From assembly GCF_003719335.1 (NCBI RefSeq), contig NZ_RIAS01000015.1, forward strand, positions 107,363 through 171,362: a DNA stretch of 64,000 bases, read 5' to 3'. Position 1 is the first letter of the stretch. Each line of letters begins with the position of its first letter. Below the pieces are notes generated by a model. That model made no database searches. It saw only the letters and a list, made by a program, of their open reading frames with translations, and was not told the DNA's origin. Positions 26,095 through 35,188 of the stretch are shown in pieces. This DNA comes from Paenibacillus amylolyticus (GTDB taxonomy: Bacteria; Bacillota; Bacilli; Paenibacillales; Paenibacillaceae). Position numbers and translations under genes: made by a program.

Positions 26095-28971
26095 ATGCCG
26101 GAATGGACTTCTTTTTGTTATGAAGGCAACGATCTTGGCTTAACTTATACCAGTGTTGCGAGTACGTTCAAAGTATGGGCGCCTACAGCACAGCTGGTCC
26201 ATATATTAATTTTTGAAAATGAGGGAGAGTATAACGATCTTGGCGAGGTAACCTATCATGAGGATGGCCAGGCATTTGAGATGACACGTGACCCTGACGG
26301 GATCTGGGAGCTGAATCTTTCGGGCGACTGGGCAGGACACTTTTATATGTATCGCATCGTTCATCATGATCAACGGGTAGAAATAGCAGCGGACCCTTAT
26401 GCCAGAGCTGTTACAGCCAATGGGCAGCGGACGGCGATCATTGATCTGAATTTGACTCATCCAGACGGATGGGATCAAGATGTAAAGCCCGCCTTTGTGC
26501 ACCCGGTTGATGCGATTATCTATGAACTGCACGTACGAGATTTCTCTTCCGATCCTCAGGTCGAACTTCCTTACAAAGGAAAGTATATGGCTTTTACGGC
26601 TACTGGGCTTACCGATGAGGCAGGCAACCGAATTGGCATCGATCATTTGGTCGAACTGGGGATTACCCATGTACATCTGTTGCCCGTGGCCGATTACCAG
26701 ACGGTAAATGAACTCGCCGCAGCGAACACCGATCCAATGGCCAAAGTACCCTATAACTGGGGCTATGATCCTCAACACTATAATGTACCAGAGGGTTCCT
26801 ATTCGACGGATCCACGAGATCCTGCTGTTCGCATTCGGGAGTTTAAATCGATGATTCAGTCGCTACACCAGCAAGGTATCCGTGTTGTGCTTGATGTCGT
26901 CTACAATCATACGTACAGTGTGGAAAAAGGCCCTTTTGAGCGAATCGTGCCAGGTTACTTCTATCGTTATTATGAAGATGGTACACTCAGCAACGGTTCA
27001 GGTGTAGGGAATGAACTGGCAACAGAACGTCCTATGGTACGAAAATATATCCTGGATTCCTTACGCTATTGGGCAGAGGAATATCATATTGACGGATTCC
27101 GGTTTGATCTGATGGCACTGATTGATCTGGACACGATGAGCGAGCTTACCCGTCAGTTAAAAGAAGAGATAGATCCCACCTTTCTGATTTATGGAGAGCC
27201 GTGGATGGGAGGCGACTCGCCGCTGGGTCGTCAAACCCTTAAGGGAACACAGAGAGGCATAGGGTTTGCTGTATTCAATGATCATTTTCGCAGTGCGATT
27301 AAAGGGGACAGTGACGGTAGAAGTAGAGGATTCATCACGGATGCGGGAGGCATGGAATATGAAATAGGCAAAGGTGTGGCCGGAGCACTGGATGACTTCA
27401 CCTCTTCCCCTGCCGAAACCGTTAATTATGTGACCGCTCATGATAATCTGAATCTTTGGGATAAAATAGCTACCTCGCTCCAGCTTCGACATGATCTGGG
27501 CTTTCCTGTATGGAAAGACGGTCAGCCTGTCGAGGGGGGCAGTGCCGAGTCGGCGGTTAAGGCTTCAGATCCGTATCGATACGTCGATGAAGCAGATGTA
27601 CTGCATAATGAAATGGTTCGCCGTTCCCTTCTTGCATCTGGCATCCTGCTTACTTCACAAGGGATACCATTTCTTCATGCCGGTGATGAGATGTTAAGAT
27701 CCAAGGCTGGAGATCATAACAGTTATCGAAGCGGTGATGCGGTAAATACGATCACATGGGCCAATAAAGCCCGATTCAGACCTGTATTTGACTATTATCG
27801 TGGGCTGATTCACTTGCGGCGCACCCATCCGGCGTTCCGTATGAGTGAGGCTGAACAGGTTCGGAGACATCTTCGCTTCATTCGAAGGGATGGTAACGTT
27901 GTTGCGTATATGCTCGAACATGGAGCGAACGAAGATTCATGGCATCGGATTATGATTATTTATAACGGCTCGGATGAACCTCAGACCATACATTTAGATG
28001 AGGGTGAATGGAAGGTTGTTGTGAATCATCATACCGCTGGAACTGACGTGGTCGAGACTGTCACGAGCGAGGTTCAGGTGGAACGTTGGTCGCTTATGGT
28101 TCTGTACGACAAGGAGCTCACTACCCAGTCAGAACCGGCTGCACTGGAAATCGCTCTTCCGCGCAGGGTATTTGCTCCACAGGAAACTTCTCTGCTACGA
28201 GCAACGGTGAGGGATCATATCGGCAATGTATTGGAAAATGTACCTGTAGAATGGAACTCTTCTGATCCAGACACTGTTCGTATAGAAAAAGATGGCACTA
28301 TTCGTACGTTGAGTCGAGGGGTAGTGTCAATTACAGCAAGCGTCGGTTCGATCGCAACGTCTTGTACCGTTCAGGTCGATATCCGCTACGCTGAACGAAT
28401 CGAAATCATAGGTGAACCTGTGCTATATACAACTCGAATCAATCGCTTTCGTGCGCTGGTTCTGGATCAGTATGGGCAGCCCCTTACAGATGCTCATATC
28501 CGCTGGAGTTCCTCTCATTCGGATGTGGCTGCTGTAAGCCAAGCGGGAATTGTGAGGGCGCTGACTTCAGGGAAATCAATGATCATCGCAGAAGTAGGAA
28601 CCATACGGGCGGCATATGCGGTTACGGTTCACAGATATCTGTCACGAACCGTGACCATCTGTTACGAGCGAGCTGATGGCTGTTATGATGGCTGGGATGT
28701 TTGGGTATGGGGAACGGGTATGGAGGACGGAGCCATCCGCTTGGAGCGGGCAGGCCATGTTGCAGAAGCTCGGTTCCGCGTAGCTCCTGGTCTGCATCAT
28801 GTGGGTTTTGTCATCAGGCTGAATGAGTGGGAGGCCAAGGACACTTGCGGAGATCGCTATGTGGATATCATACCTGAGGATGGTGATGTGCAGATTATGG
28901 TGCAAAGTGGATCAGACGAAATGCAGATTGTGCGAGAAAATCCTGAAAAGGATGGTCTGAATAGCGCATGA
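26095..28971 (+). CDS. Type I pullulanase with C-terminal BIG2 domains and CBM41
   Basis: 958 residues. CBM48 and GH13 pullulanase core match the neighbouring enzyme (YNWGYDP; Asp338, Glu368, Asp450 as catalytic triad). Unlike it, the protein continues with two BIG2 Ig-like domains (about 680-763 and 764-845) and a C-terminal CBM41/pullulanase-associated domain (about 850-945, TVTICYERADGCYDGWDVWV...VGFVIRLNEWE...DRYVDI). CBM41 is usually N-terminal in secreted pullulanases, yet no signal peptide is visible here. ATG 26095 follows AAGGCGGTGA, close to the ideal ribosome binding site, and is preferred over a GTG at 26086. The enzyme should debranch starch-type glucans; where it acts is unclear. 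Confidence 0.92.
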   Translation: MPEWTSFCYEGNDLGLTYTSVASTFKVWAPTAQLVHILIFENEGEYNDLGEVTYHEDGQAFEMTRDPDGIWELNLSGDWAGHFYMYRIVHHDQRVEIAADPYARAVTANGQRTAIIDLNLTHPDGWDQDVKPAFVHPVDAIIYELHVRDFSSDPQVELPYKGKYMAFTATGLTDEAGNRIGIDHLVELGITHVHLLPVADYQTVNELAAANTDPMAKVPYNWGYDPQHYNVPEGSYSTDPRDPAVRIREFKSMIQSLHQQGIRVVLDVVYNHTYSVEKGPFERIVPGYFYRYYEDGTLSNGSGVGNELATERPMVRKYILDSLRYWAEEYHIDGFRFDLMALIDLDTMSELTRQLKEEIDPTFLIYGEPWMGGDSPLGRQTLKGTQRGIGFAVFNDHFRSAIKGDSDGRSRGFITDAGGMEYEIGKGVAGALDDFTSSPAETVNYVTAHDNLNLWDKIATSLQLRHDLGFPVWKDGQPVEGGSAESAVKASDPYRYVDEADVLHNEMVRRSLLASGILLTSQGIPFLHAGDEMLRSKAGDHNSYRSGDAVNTITWANKARFRPVFDYYRGLIHLRRTHPAFRMSEAEQVRRHLRFIRRDGNVVAYMLEHGANEDSWHRIMIIYNGSDEPQTIHLDEGEWKVVVNHHTAGTDVVETVTSEVQVERWSLMVLYDKELTTQSEPAALEIALPRRVFAPQETSLLRATVRDHIGNVLENVPVEWNSSDPDTVRIEKDGTIRTLSRGVVSITASVGSIATSCTVQVDIRYAERIEIIGEPVLYTTRINRFRALVLDQYGQPLTDAHIRWSSSHSDVAAVSQAGIVRALTSGKSMIIAEVGTIRAAYAVTVHRYLSRTVTICYERADGCYDGWDVWVWGTGMEDGAIRLERAGHVAEARFRVAPGLHHVGFVIRLNEWEAKDTCGDRYVDIIPEDGDVQIMVQSGSDEMQIVRENPEKDGLNSA

Positions 28972-29035
28972 TGTTTGCTGTTCTGTACGTTTTGAACAGG
29001 AAATTCATTTCATCACTCCAAGTATCACTAATCTT

Positions 29036-29065
29036 ACAGTCGGAAGCAATTCCGGCTGTTTTCTT
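29036..29065 (+). terminator. Terminator after the second pullulanase
   Basis: ACAGTCGGAA-GCAA-TTCCGGCTGT hairpin followed by TTTTCTT. Confidence 0.75.
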
Positions 29066-29118
29066 ATGCCCCAAAGTATATATAATTACAAAAAAAGGAT
29101 AAAAATCTCCAGCTTTAT

Positions 29119-29145
29119 GTTTTAGATACTGGATCATTGGGGTAA
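29119..29145 (+). promoter_or_regulatory. Sigma-B-like promoter upstream of the CTC/L25 gene
   Basis: GTTTTA, 15 bp, GGGTAA resembles the general-stress promoter GTTTAA-N12-15-GGGTAT. The B. subtilis orthologue ctc is a classical sigma-B gene. Spacing is on the long side, so this is tentative. Confidence 0.4.
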
Positions 29146-29262
29146 ATATAGATATGGCCCAACATATGGCCTCAGAAAAAAGACCGTTTCGGTCTATGAG
29201 AGAAGCTGCAGAGCTTGCCAACAAAACCAAAGTAGGGATCCCTTGAAGGAGGATGTTCAACC

Positions 29263-29895
29263 ATGAAATCCAACGGAAAAATGGCTCAACTTACAGCAAC
29301 GCCAAGAACTGAAAAGAAAGGTGCAGCACTGCGCCTGTTAAGACAAGGTGGACGAGTTCCTGCCGTAGTATACGGACCGGGACAAGAAGGTGCCGCCATA
29401 CATGTGGATGAAAAAGAAATGCTGAAAGTGGCTCGTACAGGCCGCTCAGAGATGTTTAACCTTAATGTGGAGGGCGGAAAAACCGTTCCAGTACTGATCA
29501 AGGATCAACAGGAACGTAATGGACGTCTGTTGCATGTTGACTTTTTGCAAATTTCGAAAAACAAACCGATTAGCGTTAGCGTATCGATTGACTTCCAAGG
29601 TACTGCCGCTGGTTCCAAAGCAGGCGGTGTATTCCAGACACAAGAAACGCAACTGGAGGTCGAAGGTTTGCCAGCAGATCTGCCGACTTCGATCGAAGTT
29701 GACGTCAGTGGTCTGGAAATTGGCGACCGCTTGACAGCAGGCGATATTAAACTGGATAAAGGTTTGACGCTCGTGACCTCACCAGATTCTATCGTTGCTT
29801 CGGTTATGCCACCGCAAGCTGTTGAGGAAGAACCAACCGCTTCTGCTGATGAAGCGGCACCAGAAGCAGAAGAAGGTCAATCTGCAGAAGAATAA
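29263..29895 (+). CDS. ctc: Ribosomal protein bL25, CTC family
   Basis: 210-residue two-domain bL25 (general stress protein CTC) that binds 5S rRNA in the large ribosomal subunit. The N-terminal L25 domain (about 7-95, including RRGGRVPAVVYGPG-like loop RQGGRVPAVVYG) is followed by the TL5-type beta domain (about 100-185) and an acidic Glu/Ala tail. Strong AAGGAGG site. It stands alone between terminators. A hairpin AGACCG-TTT-CGGTCT sits in its upstream region. Confidence 0.93.
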   Translation: MKSNGKMAQLTATPRTEKKGAALRLLRQGGRVPAVVYGPGQEGAAIHVDEKEMLKVARTGRSEMFNLNVEGGKTVPVLIKDQQERNGRLLHVDFLQISKNKPISVSVSIDFQGTAAGSKAGGVFQTQETQLEVEGLPADLPTSIEVDVSGLEIGDRLTAGDIKLDKGLTLVTSPDSIVASVMPPQAVEEEPTASADEAAPEAEEGQSAEE

Positions 29896-29940
29896 GCAAA
29901 CGCTGGAATTTAAAAAATTCCTCTTAAATGATTGATGTCC

Positions 29941-29976
29941 AAGCTCAGTTCACTTCTTGTGGACTGGGCTTTTTCG
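29941..29976 (+). terminator. Terminator of the CTC/L25 gene
   Basis: Twelve paired positions, AGCTCAGTTCAC with GTGGACTGGGCT (G-U included), loop TTCTT, then TTTTTC. Confidence 0.88.
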
Positions 29977-30122
29977 TATGAAGATTTTATTCAAAGAAAA
30001 ACATTCGGCTAGCTCATCATGGCAAGTCGATGATTGGAAATAACTGAACTATTGGATTTAAGGGTCGCGTTTGTGGTACAACGTGAAGATAGATGAAATC
30101 GAAAAGAAAGCAGGTTTGCCCT

Positions 30123-30638
30123 ATGTTTGACCCCACTATATATGATAATTTAAAAGTAGCTTTCGAGAATTACCTCTATGACCTGGACAATCTGGATGAG
30201 AGCATTCACATTACCTATCGCAGGGATCAATTAGAAATGGCAAGCATGTCCCGGGAATTCACCTTGCAGTTCTGCCTGAGAGATCATACTGCTGTGACTG
30301 CTGAAGTGGTATTGAAAAGTTCGCTGCAGGCCATAGCCGCAGAGATTCTGGAGACCCCAGGCAGCCATCCCGGCTGTGAACTAGAGCTTCGCTTTGCGTG
30401 GGTAACCAAAGAACTGGAGCCACGTTGTCACGACGTCCAGTCGATCATGCAGGAAAATTGGCCCGATCAGCGGATAGTTCAGCATATCCACTATCTTTTT
30501 GGAGAAGCTCCGGTATCATTTAACGTTTCTGCCAATATATATTTCGGAAGGCATTTGGATGAGGAACAAATGCATGATATTCCAGTGTTATGTGATTGCA
30601 TGGTTCACGTGCTGAACAAGTTAAAAGAAATAAACTAA
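30123..30638 (+). CDS. Conserved-looking hypothetical protein
   Basis: 171-residue soluble acidic protein starting MFDPTIYDNLKVAFEN; no motif or family recognised, no signal peptide or membrane segment. ATG 30123 has a plausible AGCAGGT site; the longer ORF begins 10 codons earlier without a better one. Single gene between two terminators. Codon use is like its neighbours, so I take it as real. Confidence 0.65.
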   Translation: MFDPTIYDNLKVAFENYLYDLDNLDESIHITYRRDQLEMASMSREFTLQFCLRDHTAVTAEVVLKSSLQAIAAEILETPGSHPGCELELRFAWVTKELEPRCHDVQSIMQENWPDQRIVQHIHYLFGEAPVSFNVSANIYFGRHLDEEQMHDIPVLCDCMVHVLNKLKEIN

Positions 30639-30663
30639 TAAAAATATGACAAATAGAACTTTT

Positions 30664-30702
30664 TGAAGCCTTGTCTCGTTTGGAGATCAGGGCTTTTTTT
30701 GT
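30664..30702 (+). terminator. Terminator after the hypothetical gene at 30123
   Basis: AAGCCTTGTCTC and GAGATCAGGGCTT pair with a bulge, followed by seven T. Confidence 0.85.
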
Positions 30703-30927
30703 ATTTTTTTTAGATATTTGTATAGGCTTTCAGGCTTAGGAAAATTAGATTTTGGGTTATTAATTTACGCAAGCAAGTAAGAGAATGTATATTTAGAGAG
30801 GGGAAAAGTGCAATTGGACTATAAATAAAAGGTGAAATTGCGAAAAATCAATTGGGACTAAAGATTTAGATATGAACTAAAGGAACTAGTTTTCCTTGCC
30901 GATAAAATATCGAAGGGGAGAAACTAC

Positions 30928-31899
30928 ATGACAGAGAAATTAATTCGTCTGCTGCGTATACTTCAGGCTATACAAGCTAATCCCGGAATCTCTGCAAAGG
31001 AATTGGCGCTGAAATGTGGTACAACGGTGCGCACAATCTACCGCGATCTCCGGATTTTGGACAGGGTTGCTCCCATAATGAACGAAGGATATGGAAAGGG
31101 TTATCGATTTATCGGTGAGTTTGCCATGTATCCTTTGGATTTTACCAAACAGGAAGCTATGCTTTTCTGTATGCTTCCGGCCTTAGTCGATACTACAAAA
31201 TTACCTGCTGAATTTGACTCAGCATATGATAAGGTAATATCGGCACATACTAAACTAAAAACAAGGAACAGTGAAATTGTGGAAAATATTGCAGGAATTA
31301 TTCGGATGGGGATACCTGCTTACCGTGAAGAGGGAAAGGATCCAAACTTGTTAATCCCCATTATCGAAGCGATTTTGGATGGACGGACGATTCAAGCGCA
31401 ATATCATACGCTCACCAATAACGAGATTACGGTTAGGCAAATAGACCCTTATTATCTCGTACCGCGTGATCAGCGTTTTTATCTGATTGGGTACTGTCAT
31501 CTACAGCAAAAAGTTCGATTGTTTCGCATTAGCCGCTTCCTGGATGTGATACGAACCAATGCTCCATTTGATATGGGCGACTTCAATATAACTCAGTATA
31601 TGAAGAATACTTGGTCTGTTGACCGAGGGGACGAGCATATTCATTTTAAGGTAAGATTCTCCGAAAAGGTGGCCCCTTACATAAAAGAAGAAGAGATGTT
31701 TGTTCGTCCGCGAATGACAGATCTTATGGATGGTGGTTTGTTATTTGAAGTAACACTGAATAGCAGTCGTGAATTTTTGCAATGGTTATATCAGTTCGGT
31801 GCTGAGGCTGAAGTACTTGAACCTCGCGAGTACCGGAGAGAGATTCGCAAACAACTTTTGGAATGGTTGGAGCACTATAAAGATGAAGAGGCTTTATAG
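30928..31899 (+). CDS. YafY-type transcriptional regulator with HTH and WYL domains
   Basis: 323 residues: an N-terminal winged helix (GISAKELALKCGTTVRTIYRDLRIL, about 18-45), then a WYL ligand-sensing domain (about 140-220, with YYLVPRDQRFYLIGYCHLQQKVRLFRISRF) and a C-terminal WCX-type extension. Family members are one-component repressors or activators. Start has GAAGGGGAG 8 nt upstream. The next gene follows 38 bp downstream with no terminator, so they are probably co-transcribed; target unknown. Confidence 0.88.
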   Translation: MTEKLIRLLRILQAIQANPGISAKELALKCGTTVRTIYRDLRILDRVAPIMNEGYGKGYRFIGEFAMYPLDFTKQEAMLFCMLPALVDTTKLPAEFDSAYDKVISAHTKLKTRNSEIVENIAGIIRMGIPAYREEGKDPNLLIPIIEAILDGRTIQAQYHTLTNNEITVRQIDPYYLVPRDQRFYLIGYCHLQQKVRLFRISRFLDVIRTNAPFDMGDFNITQYMKNTWSVDRGDEHIHFKVRFSEKVAPYIKEEEMFVRPRMTDLMDGGLLFEVTLNSSREFLQWLYQFGAEAEVLEPREYRREIRKQLLEWLEHYKDEEAL

Positions 31900-31937
31900 C
31901 CGTACGCCAAGGAATATCTGTAAAAAGGAGCAATCGT

Positions 31938-32300
31938 ATGAGTAACAAAATTTTTGCCGCTTTGATGGGCATGGAAAACTATCATGGAGCAGAGGCTCTG
32001 CATCTGGGGGATACACTGTATCTTGTAAAGGACCCGGATAATCGCTTGGATCATCAAGCCATTAAAGTGGTTATCCCCCCAATAGGGGAAGTGGGTTATA
32101 TCGTAAACCATGCTGCCACAGTACCTCATGGATGCTGGACTGGGGCGGGATTCTACGATGCCTTCTACCAACAAACTTGTGCAAAAGTGAGATTTATGAT
32201 GAAGGATATGGTCATTATTGAACTGATCGAAATCATGTATGTACCTGTATCTCAGATGGACACTTTTATTAAGGAATGGCAGTTCCGTGAGAAAGCTTGA
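31938..32300 (+). CDS. Small HIRAN-like protein
   Basis: 120 residues. The segment LHLGDTLYLVKDPDN...DHQAIKV...GEVGYIVNH fits the HIRAN pattern (DPDNpxDxxAIxV...GYV), a small beta domain found alone or in helicases and thought to bind damaged or stalled DNA ends. Ribosome binding site AAAAAGGAG. Second gene of a probable two-gene unit with the WYL regulator. The assignment is from pattern only. Confidence 0.55.
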   Translation: MSNKIFAALMGMENYHGAEALHLGDTLYLVKDPDNRLDHQAIKVVIPPIGEVGYIVNHAATVPHGCWTGAGFYDAFYQQTCAKVRFMMKDMVIIELIEIMYVPVSQMDTFIKEWQFREKA

Positions 32301-32304
32301 TCAA

Positions 32305-32332
32305 GAAAAAGGCTCATGAACGGATGAGCCTT
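32305..32332 (-). terminator. Terminator overlapping the glycosyltransferase stop codon
   Basis: On the minus strand AAGGCTCAT and ATGAGCCTT pair and TTTTCTT follows. The stop codon at 32314-32316 lies inside the hairpin. Confidence 0.75.
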
Positions 32333-33417
32333 GTGTAAGCTGCCTCCAAATAGAGAGCGGTTCTTGACCAATTAAAATGAGAAATTGCTGTTTCGCGGCC
32401 GCTTTTTCCCATGGATTGTACAAGATCAGGTCGGGTAGCCAGATGATGTAAGGATGAAGCAAACTGCTTAGGTTGCTTATACTCTGATATCAAGTATCCG
32501 TTCATTCCCGAATGGATAATCTCCCGGATACCCCCATTATCCGAAGCGATGACAGGAATGCCGGAGGCCATAGCTTCTACATTCACCAGGCCAAAGGCCT
32601 CGTGTTTCTGTGAAGGACAGACCAGGCAGTCCACACTTCGATAGAGCTGGTCAATCTGTTCATGATTTATCTGCCCCAAAAAGGCAGCCTGTACGTTATA
32701 TTTTTGTGTCAGTTTACGTAATGAACGCACATATTTTGGAGGACCCTTGCCTGCAACGACCAGCTGGATAGGTACTTGCTTTTGTGTTAGAGCAATAGCA
32801 CGAATAAGAATATCGACCCCTTTTCCAGGGATGGCTCTGCCTGCATACAGGACTGTGAAACGTTCAGTGATTCCAAACTTTTCACGCAAGTGAAGCCGCT
32901 CTTCATTGCTCGCAACGGGGCGGAAGCGATCAAGATCTGTACCTAGTGGAACGACATTCAATCGTTTCGTTACGGCAGGGAAACGGCGGCTGATTCTACG
33001 CTTCAATGATTGGCTATTCACGGCAATACAATCCGCTTTTTTCAGCATAGACAGTTTCCTAGGTCCGGGCTCAGCGAAGGTAAGTGAGTGGAGATAGAGG
33101 ACAACAGGTGTTTGCGGAAAGGCTTGTTTAATGGCAGCCATGCTGTAAGGTCTGTTATCCACTTGAATAACATCAACATCGAGTGTATGGAGTAAACGAA
33201 TAACTGACCGGGTATAATCTACAACACTGGGTGCAGCGATTCGCTGAATCGTTATCTGCCCGATCTGCTGAAGCGACGGCAAACCTTTTATTTGACGGCT
33301 TATAACAATTACCTGATGACGGCGGGCAAGTTCATGTGCGATCCCTAATATACAGATTTCCACGGAACCATTCCCTGGCAGAGGTAACTTCTCTGGTGCA
33401 ACCAGAACGATTTTCAT
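32314..33417 (-). CDS. GT4-family glycosyltransferase
   Basis: 367 residues with GT-B fold features: N-terminal MKIVLVAPEKLPLPGNGSVE and the C-terminal nucleotide-sugar motif (SQKHEAFGLVNVEAMASGIPVIAS), which holds the EX7E glutamates of family GT4. It resembles the CotSA/YtcC group linked to spore coat in Bacillus, but I infer that only from overall layout. The ORF is open for 64 more codons upstream; the ATG at 33417 is chosen because AAGGAGG sits 9 nt before it. Soluble, single gene. Confidence 0.87.
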   Translation of the reverse strand: MKIVLVAPEKLPLPGNGSVEICILGIAHELARRHQVIVISRQIKGLPSLQQIGQITIQRIAAPSVVDYTRSVIRLLHTLDVDVIQVDNRPYSMAAIKQAFPQTPVVLYLHSLTFAEPGPRKLSMLKKADCIAVNSQSLKRRISRRFPAVTKRLNVVPLGTDLDRFRPVASNEERLHLREKFGITERFTVLYAGRAIPGKGVDILIRAIALTQKQVPIQLVVAGKGPPKYVRSLRKLTQKYNVQAAFLGQINHEQIDQLYRSVDCLVCPSQKHEAFGLVNVEAMASGIPVIASDNGGIREIIHSGMNGYLISEYKQPKQFASSLHHLATRPDLVQSMGKSGRETAISHFNWSRTALYLEAAYTRLIRS

Positions 33418-33627
33418 GAATCCAATCCTCCTTGTCCGACATTGTTGATGACACATTTCATGCATTGTATGTGAGAGATGGATATTTGGCTCCTGTGAGA
33501 CGTATATTGGATGATCACAAAGACAGGGAATATAATACAGCCTGGCTGGATGCAAATTGATACAGCTTTTGTGATATACTGTACAGGGTTCAACTAGCGT
33601 GTATTGCATAGAAGCAGGAGGAAGATG

Positions 33628-33942
33628 ATGTTACGTTCAATGCTGGGTCGTTTCCGGCTAATGTTATGGTTACAGGGGATTTCATATGTTTTGCTATTGT
33701 TCGTTGCGTTTCCCCTTCGGGATGCAGGAGTTATGCCTCAAGCGGTGACTTGGTTCGGGAACTTGTATGGTTTTCTGTTTCTGATGCATCTCTTGTTCAT
33801 GGTATCTTTATATACGACTCAGAAATGGCGTTTGCGCCGTCCCATTGCGCTATTCTTCATTTCGTTCATACCACTGGGCAATATGATTTATGATTTTTTT
33901 GTTTTTCGAAAATTGTCCCTTAACATTGAAAATAAAGCTTGA
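33628..33942 (+). CDS. DUF3817-type small integral membrane protein
   Basis: 104 residues with three hydrophobic segments (about 10-30, 45-65 and 75-95) and the GFLFLMHLLFM and FISFIPLGNMIYDFFVF stretches of the DUF3817 (YdzA-like) family, of unknown function. AGGAGG is 6 nt before ATG 33628 and only 3 nt before ATG 33625, so the second is preferred. Its stop codon overlaps a TTGACT (33939) that could serve as -35 for the next transcript. Confidence 0.8.
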   Translation: MLRSMLGRFRLMLWLQGISYVLLLFVAFPLRDAGVMPQAVTWFGNLYGFLFLMHLLFMVSLYTTQKWRLRRPIALFFISFIPLGNMIYDFFVFRKLSLNIENKA

Positions 33943-34013
33943 CTTTATTTTATGTTATGAAATATGATGTAAACAGGTTATTCACCGGTTTCAACTAAAA
34001 CTACATATTCCTG

Positions 34014-34102
34014 TTAAAGGGGAGTAGCTTTTACAGTAAAGTCGTCAATTCGGGATTACATCCCCGGCTTTATTGGCAGCAATTTGTTGTTAGCGAGACC
34101 TT
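34014..34102 (+). ncRNA. yybP-ykoY manganese riboswitch
   Basis: Contains the hallmark blocks of this family: GTTAAAGGGGAGTAGC near the 5' side, GTCGTCAATTCGGG with CCCCGGCTTTATTGGC in the middle, and TTAGCGAGACCTTTACC at the 3' side. The class senses Mn2+ and commonly precedes terC-like genes such as B. subtilis ykoY. It sits directly before a TerC gene here. GAGACCTTTACC is shared with the first terminator arm, giving an evident switch. Confidence 0.9.
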
Positions 34103-34137
34103 TACCAAGTTTTTATGCTCGGTAAATGTCTCTTTTT
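34095..34137 (+). terminator. Riboswitch expression-platform terminator
   Basis: GAGACCTTTACC pairs with GGTAAATGTCTC (one mismatch), then TTTTT. The 5' arm is also the 3' side of the aptamer, so Mn2+-stabilised aptamer should prevent this hairpin. Confidence 0.75.
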
Positions 34138-34146
34138 GTGGTTATA

Positions 34147-34186
34147 AAAGGATCTTTACCAGCAATGGTAAAGATCCTTTTTTTTG
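34147..34186 (+). terminator. Second terminator before terC
   Basis: AAAGGATCTTTACC and GGTAAAGATCCTTT form a perfect stem followed by eight T, 30 bp before the start codon. The arms repeat the TTTACC/GGTAAA of the first terminator, so alternative pairings between the two are possible. Confidence 0.85.
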
Positions 34187-34215
34187 TACATCATAAGCAT
34201 ATTAAGGAGGAGTCA

Positions 34216-35037
34216 ATGTTGGATGCAGCACTGTTATTAGAATACGGGTGGGTACTTTTAGTCCTTGTTGTCCTTGAAGGGTTACTGGCAGCAGACAATG
34301 CCCTGGTACTCGCAATTATGGTAAAACATTTACCTGAGGAAAAGCGTAAAAAAGCATTGTTTTATGGTTTGATGGGGGCTTTTGTTTTCCGTCTCGGGTC
34401 GTTATTCCTCATCTCATTCCTCGTGGATGTGTGGCAGGTTCAAGCGATCGGGGCATTGTACCTCCTGTACATTTCGATAAATCATATCGTTAAAAAGATA
34501 TTGAGTGGTCGAAATAAAACAGACGAAGCAGCCGACGATGCACCAAAAAAACCAAAGAAACAATCCGGATTCTGGATGACCGTATTTAAGGTTGAAGTCG
34601 CAGATATTGCTTTTGCAGTAGATTCTATCCTAGCGGCTGTTGCTTTGGCGGTTGCATTGCCACCAAGCGGCTTGCCGCCAATTGGCGGCTTGGATGGTGG
34701 ACAGTTCATTGTCATCTTCCTCGGCGGTTTTATCGGGCTTGTTATCATGCGTTTTGCAGCATCGTTTTTCGTGAAATTGCTTCATTCCCGTCCGGGTCTT
34801 GAAGTTGCTGCTTTTGTAATTGTAGGTTGGGTAGGGGTTAAACTGTCCGTAATTACACTGGCTCACCCTTCCTTGGGTGTACTGGATGAGCATTTCCCGG
34901 AAAATAAAATATGGAAAATCGGTTTTTATGTTGTGTTGATCACGATTGCGGTATGTGGATGGTTCCTTTCATCCAAAGTGCCTGAGAAGGAAGATGAGAA
35001 TCCTGTGGAAGAATTGCAAGAGCAGGCTAAACTCTAA
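34216..35037 (+). CDS. TerC-family integral membrane protein, probable Mn2+ exporter
   Basis: 273 residues with about seven hydrophobic segments and the TerC signature acids (EGLLAADNALVLAIMVKHLP near the start; KVEVADIAFAVDSILAA in the middle). Relatives YkoY/YceF of B. subtilis are manganese exporters that supply Mn2+ to secreted enzymes. Control by the yybP-ykoY riboswitch supports the same role. ATG 34216 has AAGGAGG 6 nt upstream; the open frame further upstream runs through the second terminator and is not coding. Confidence 0.92.
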   Translation: MLDAALLLEYGWVLLVLVVLEGLLAADNALVLAIMVKHLPEEKRKKALFYGLMGAFVFRLGSLFLISFLVDVWQVQAIGALYLLYISINHIVKKILSGRNKTDEAADDAPKKPKKQSGFWMTVFKVEVADIAFAVDSILAAVALAVALPPSGLPPIGGLDGGQFIVIFLGGFIGLVIMRFAASFFVKLLHSRPGLEVAAFVIVGWVGVKLSVITLAHPSLGVLDEHFPENKIWKIGFYVVLITIAVCGWFLSSKVPEKEDENPVEELQEQAKL

Positions 35038-35103
35038 GGTCATGAGAGTGTCGTTTGTCTGACGATATGACAGAAGCAGCGGTGAATAACCTAATAAAAT
35101 GAT

Positions 35104-35145
35104 AAAAAACAGGAGGCTGTCCCCGGACAACCCCCTGTTTTTTAT
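35104..35145. terminator. Terminator after terC
   Basis: AAAAAACAGGAGGCTGTCC and GGACAACCCCCTGTTTTTT form a stem with A and T runs on both sides, so it could act in both directions. Confidence 0.88.
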
Positions 35146-35188
35146 CATTTGCTAGAACATAAGAGTGAATTTATTCCCAAGAAAAGGG

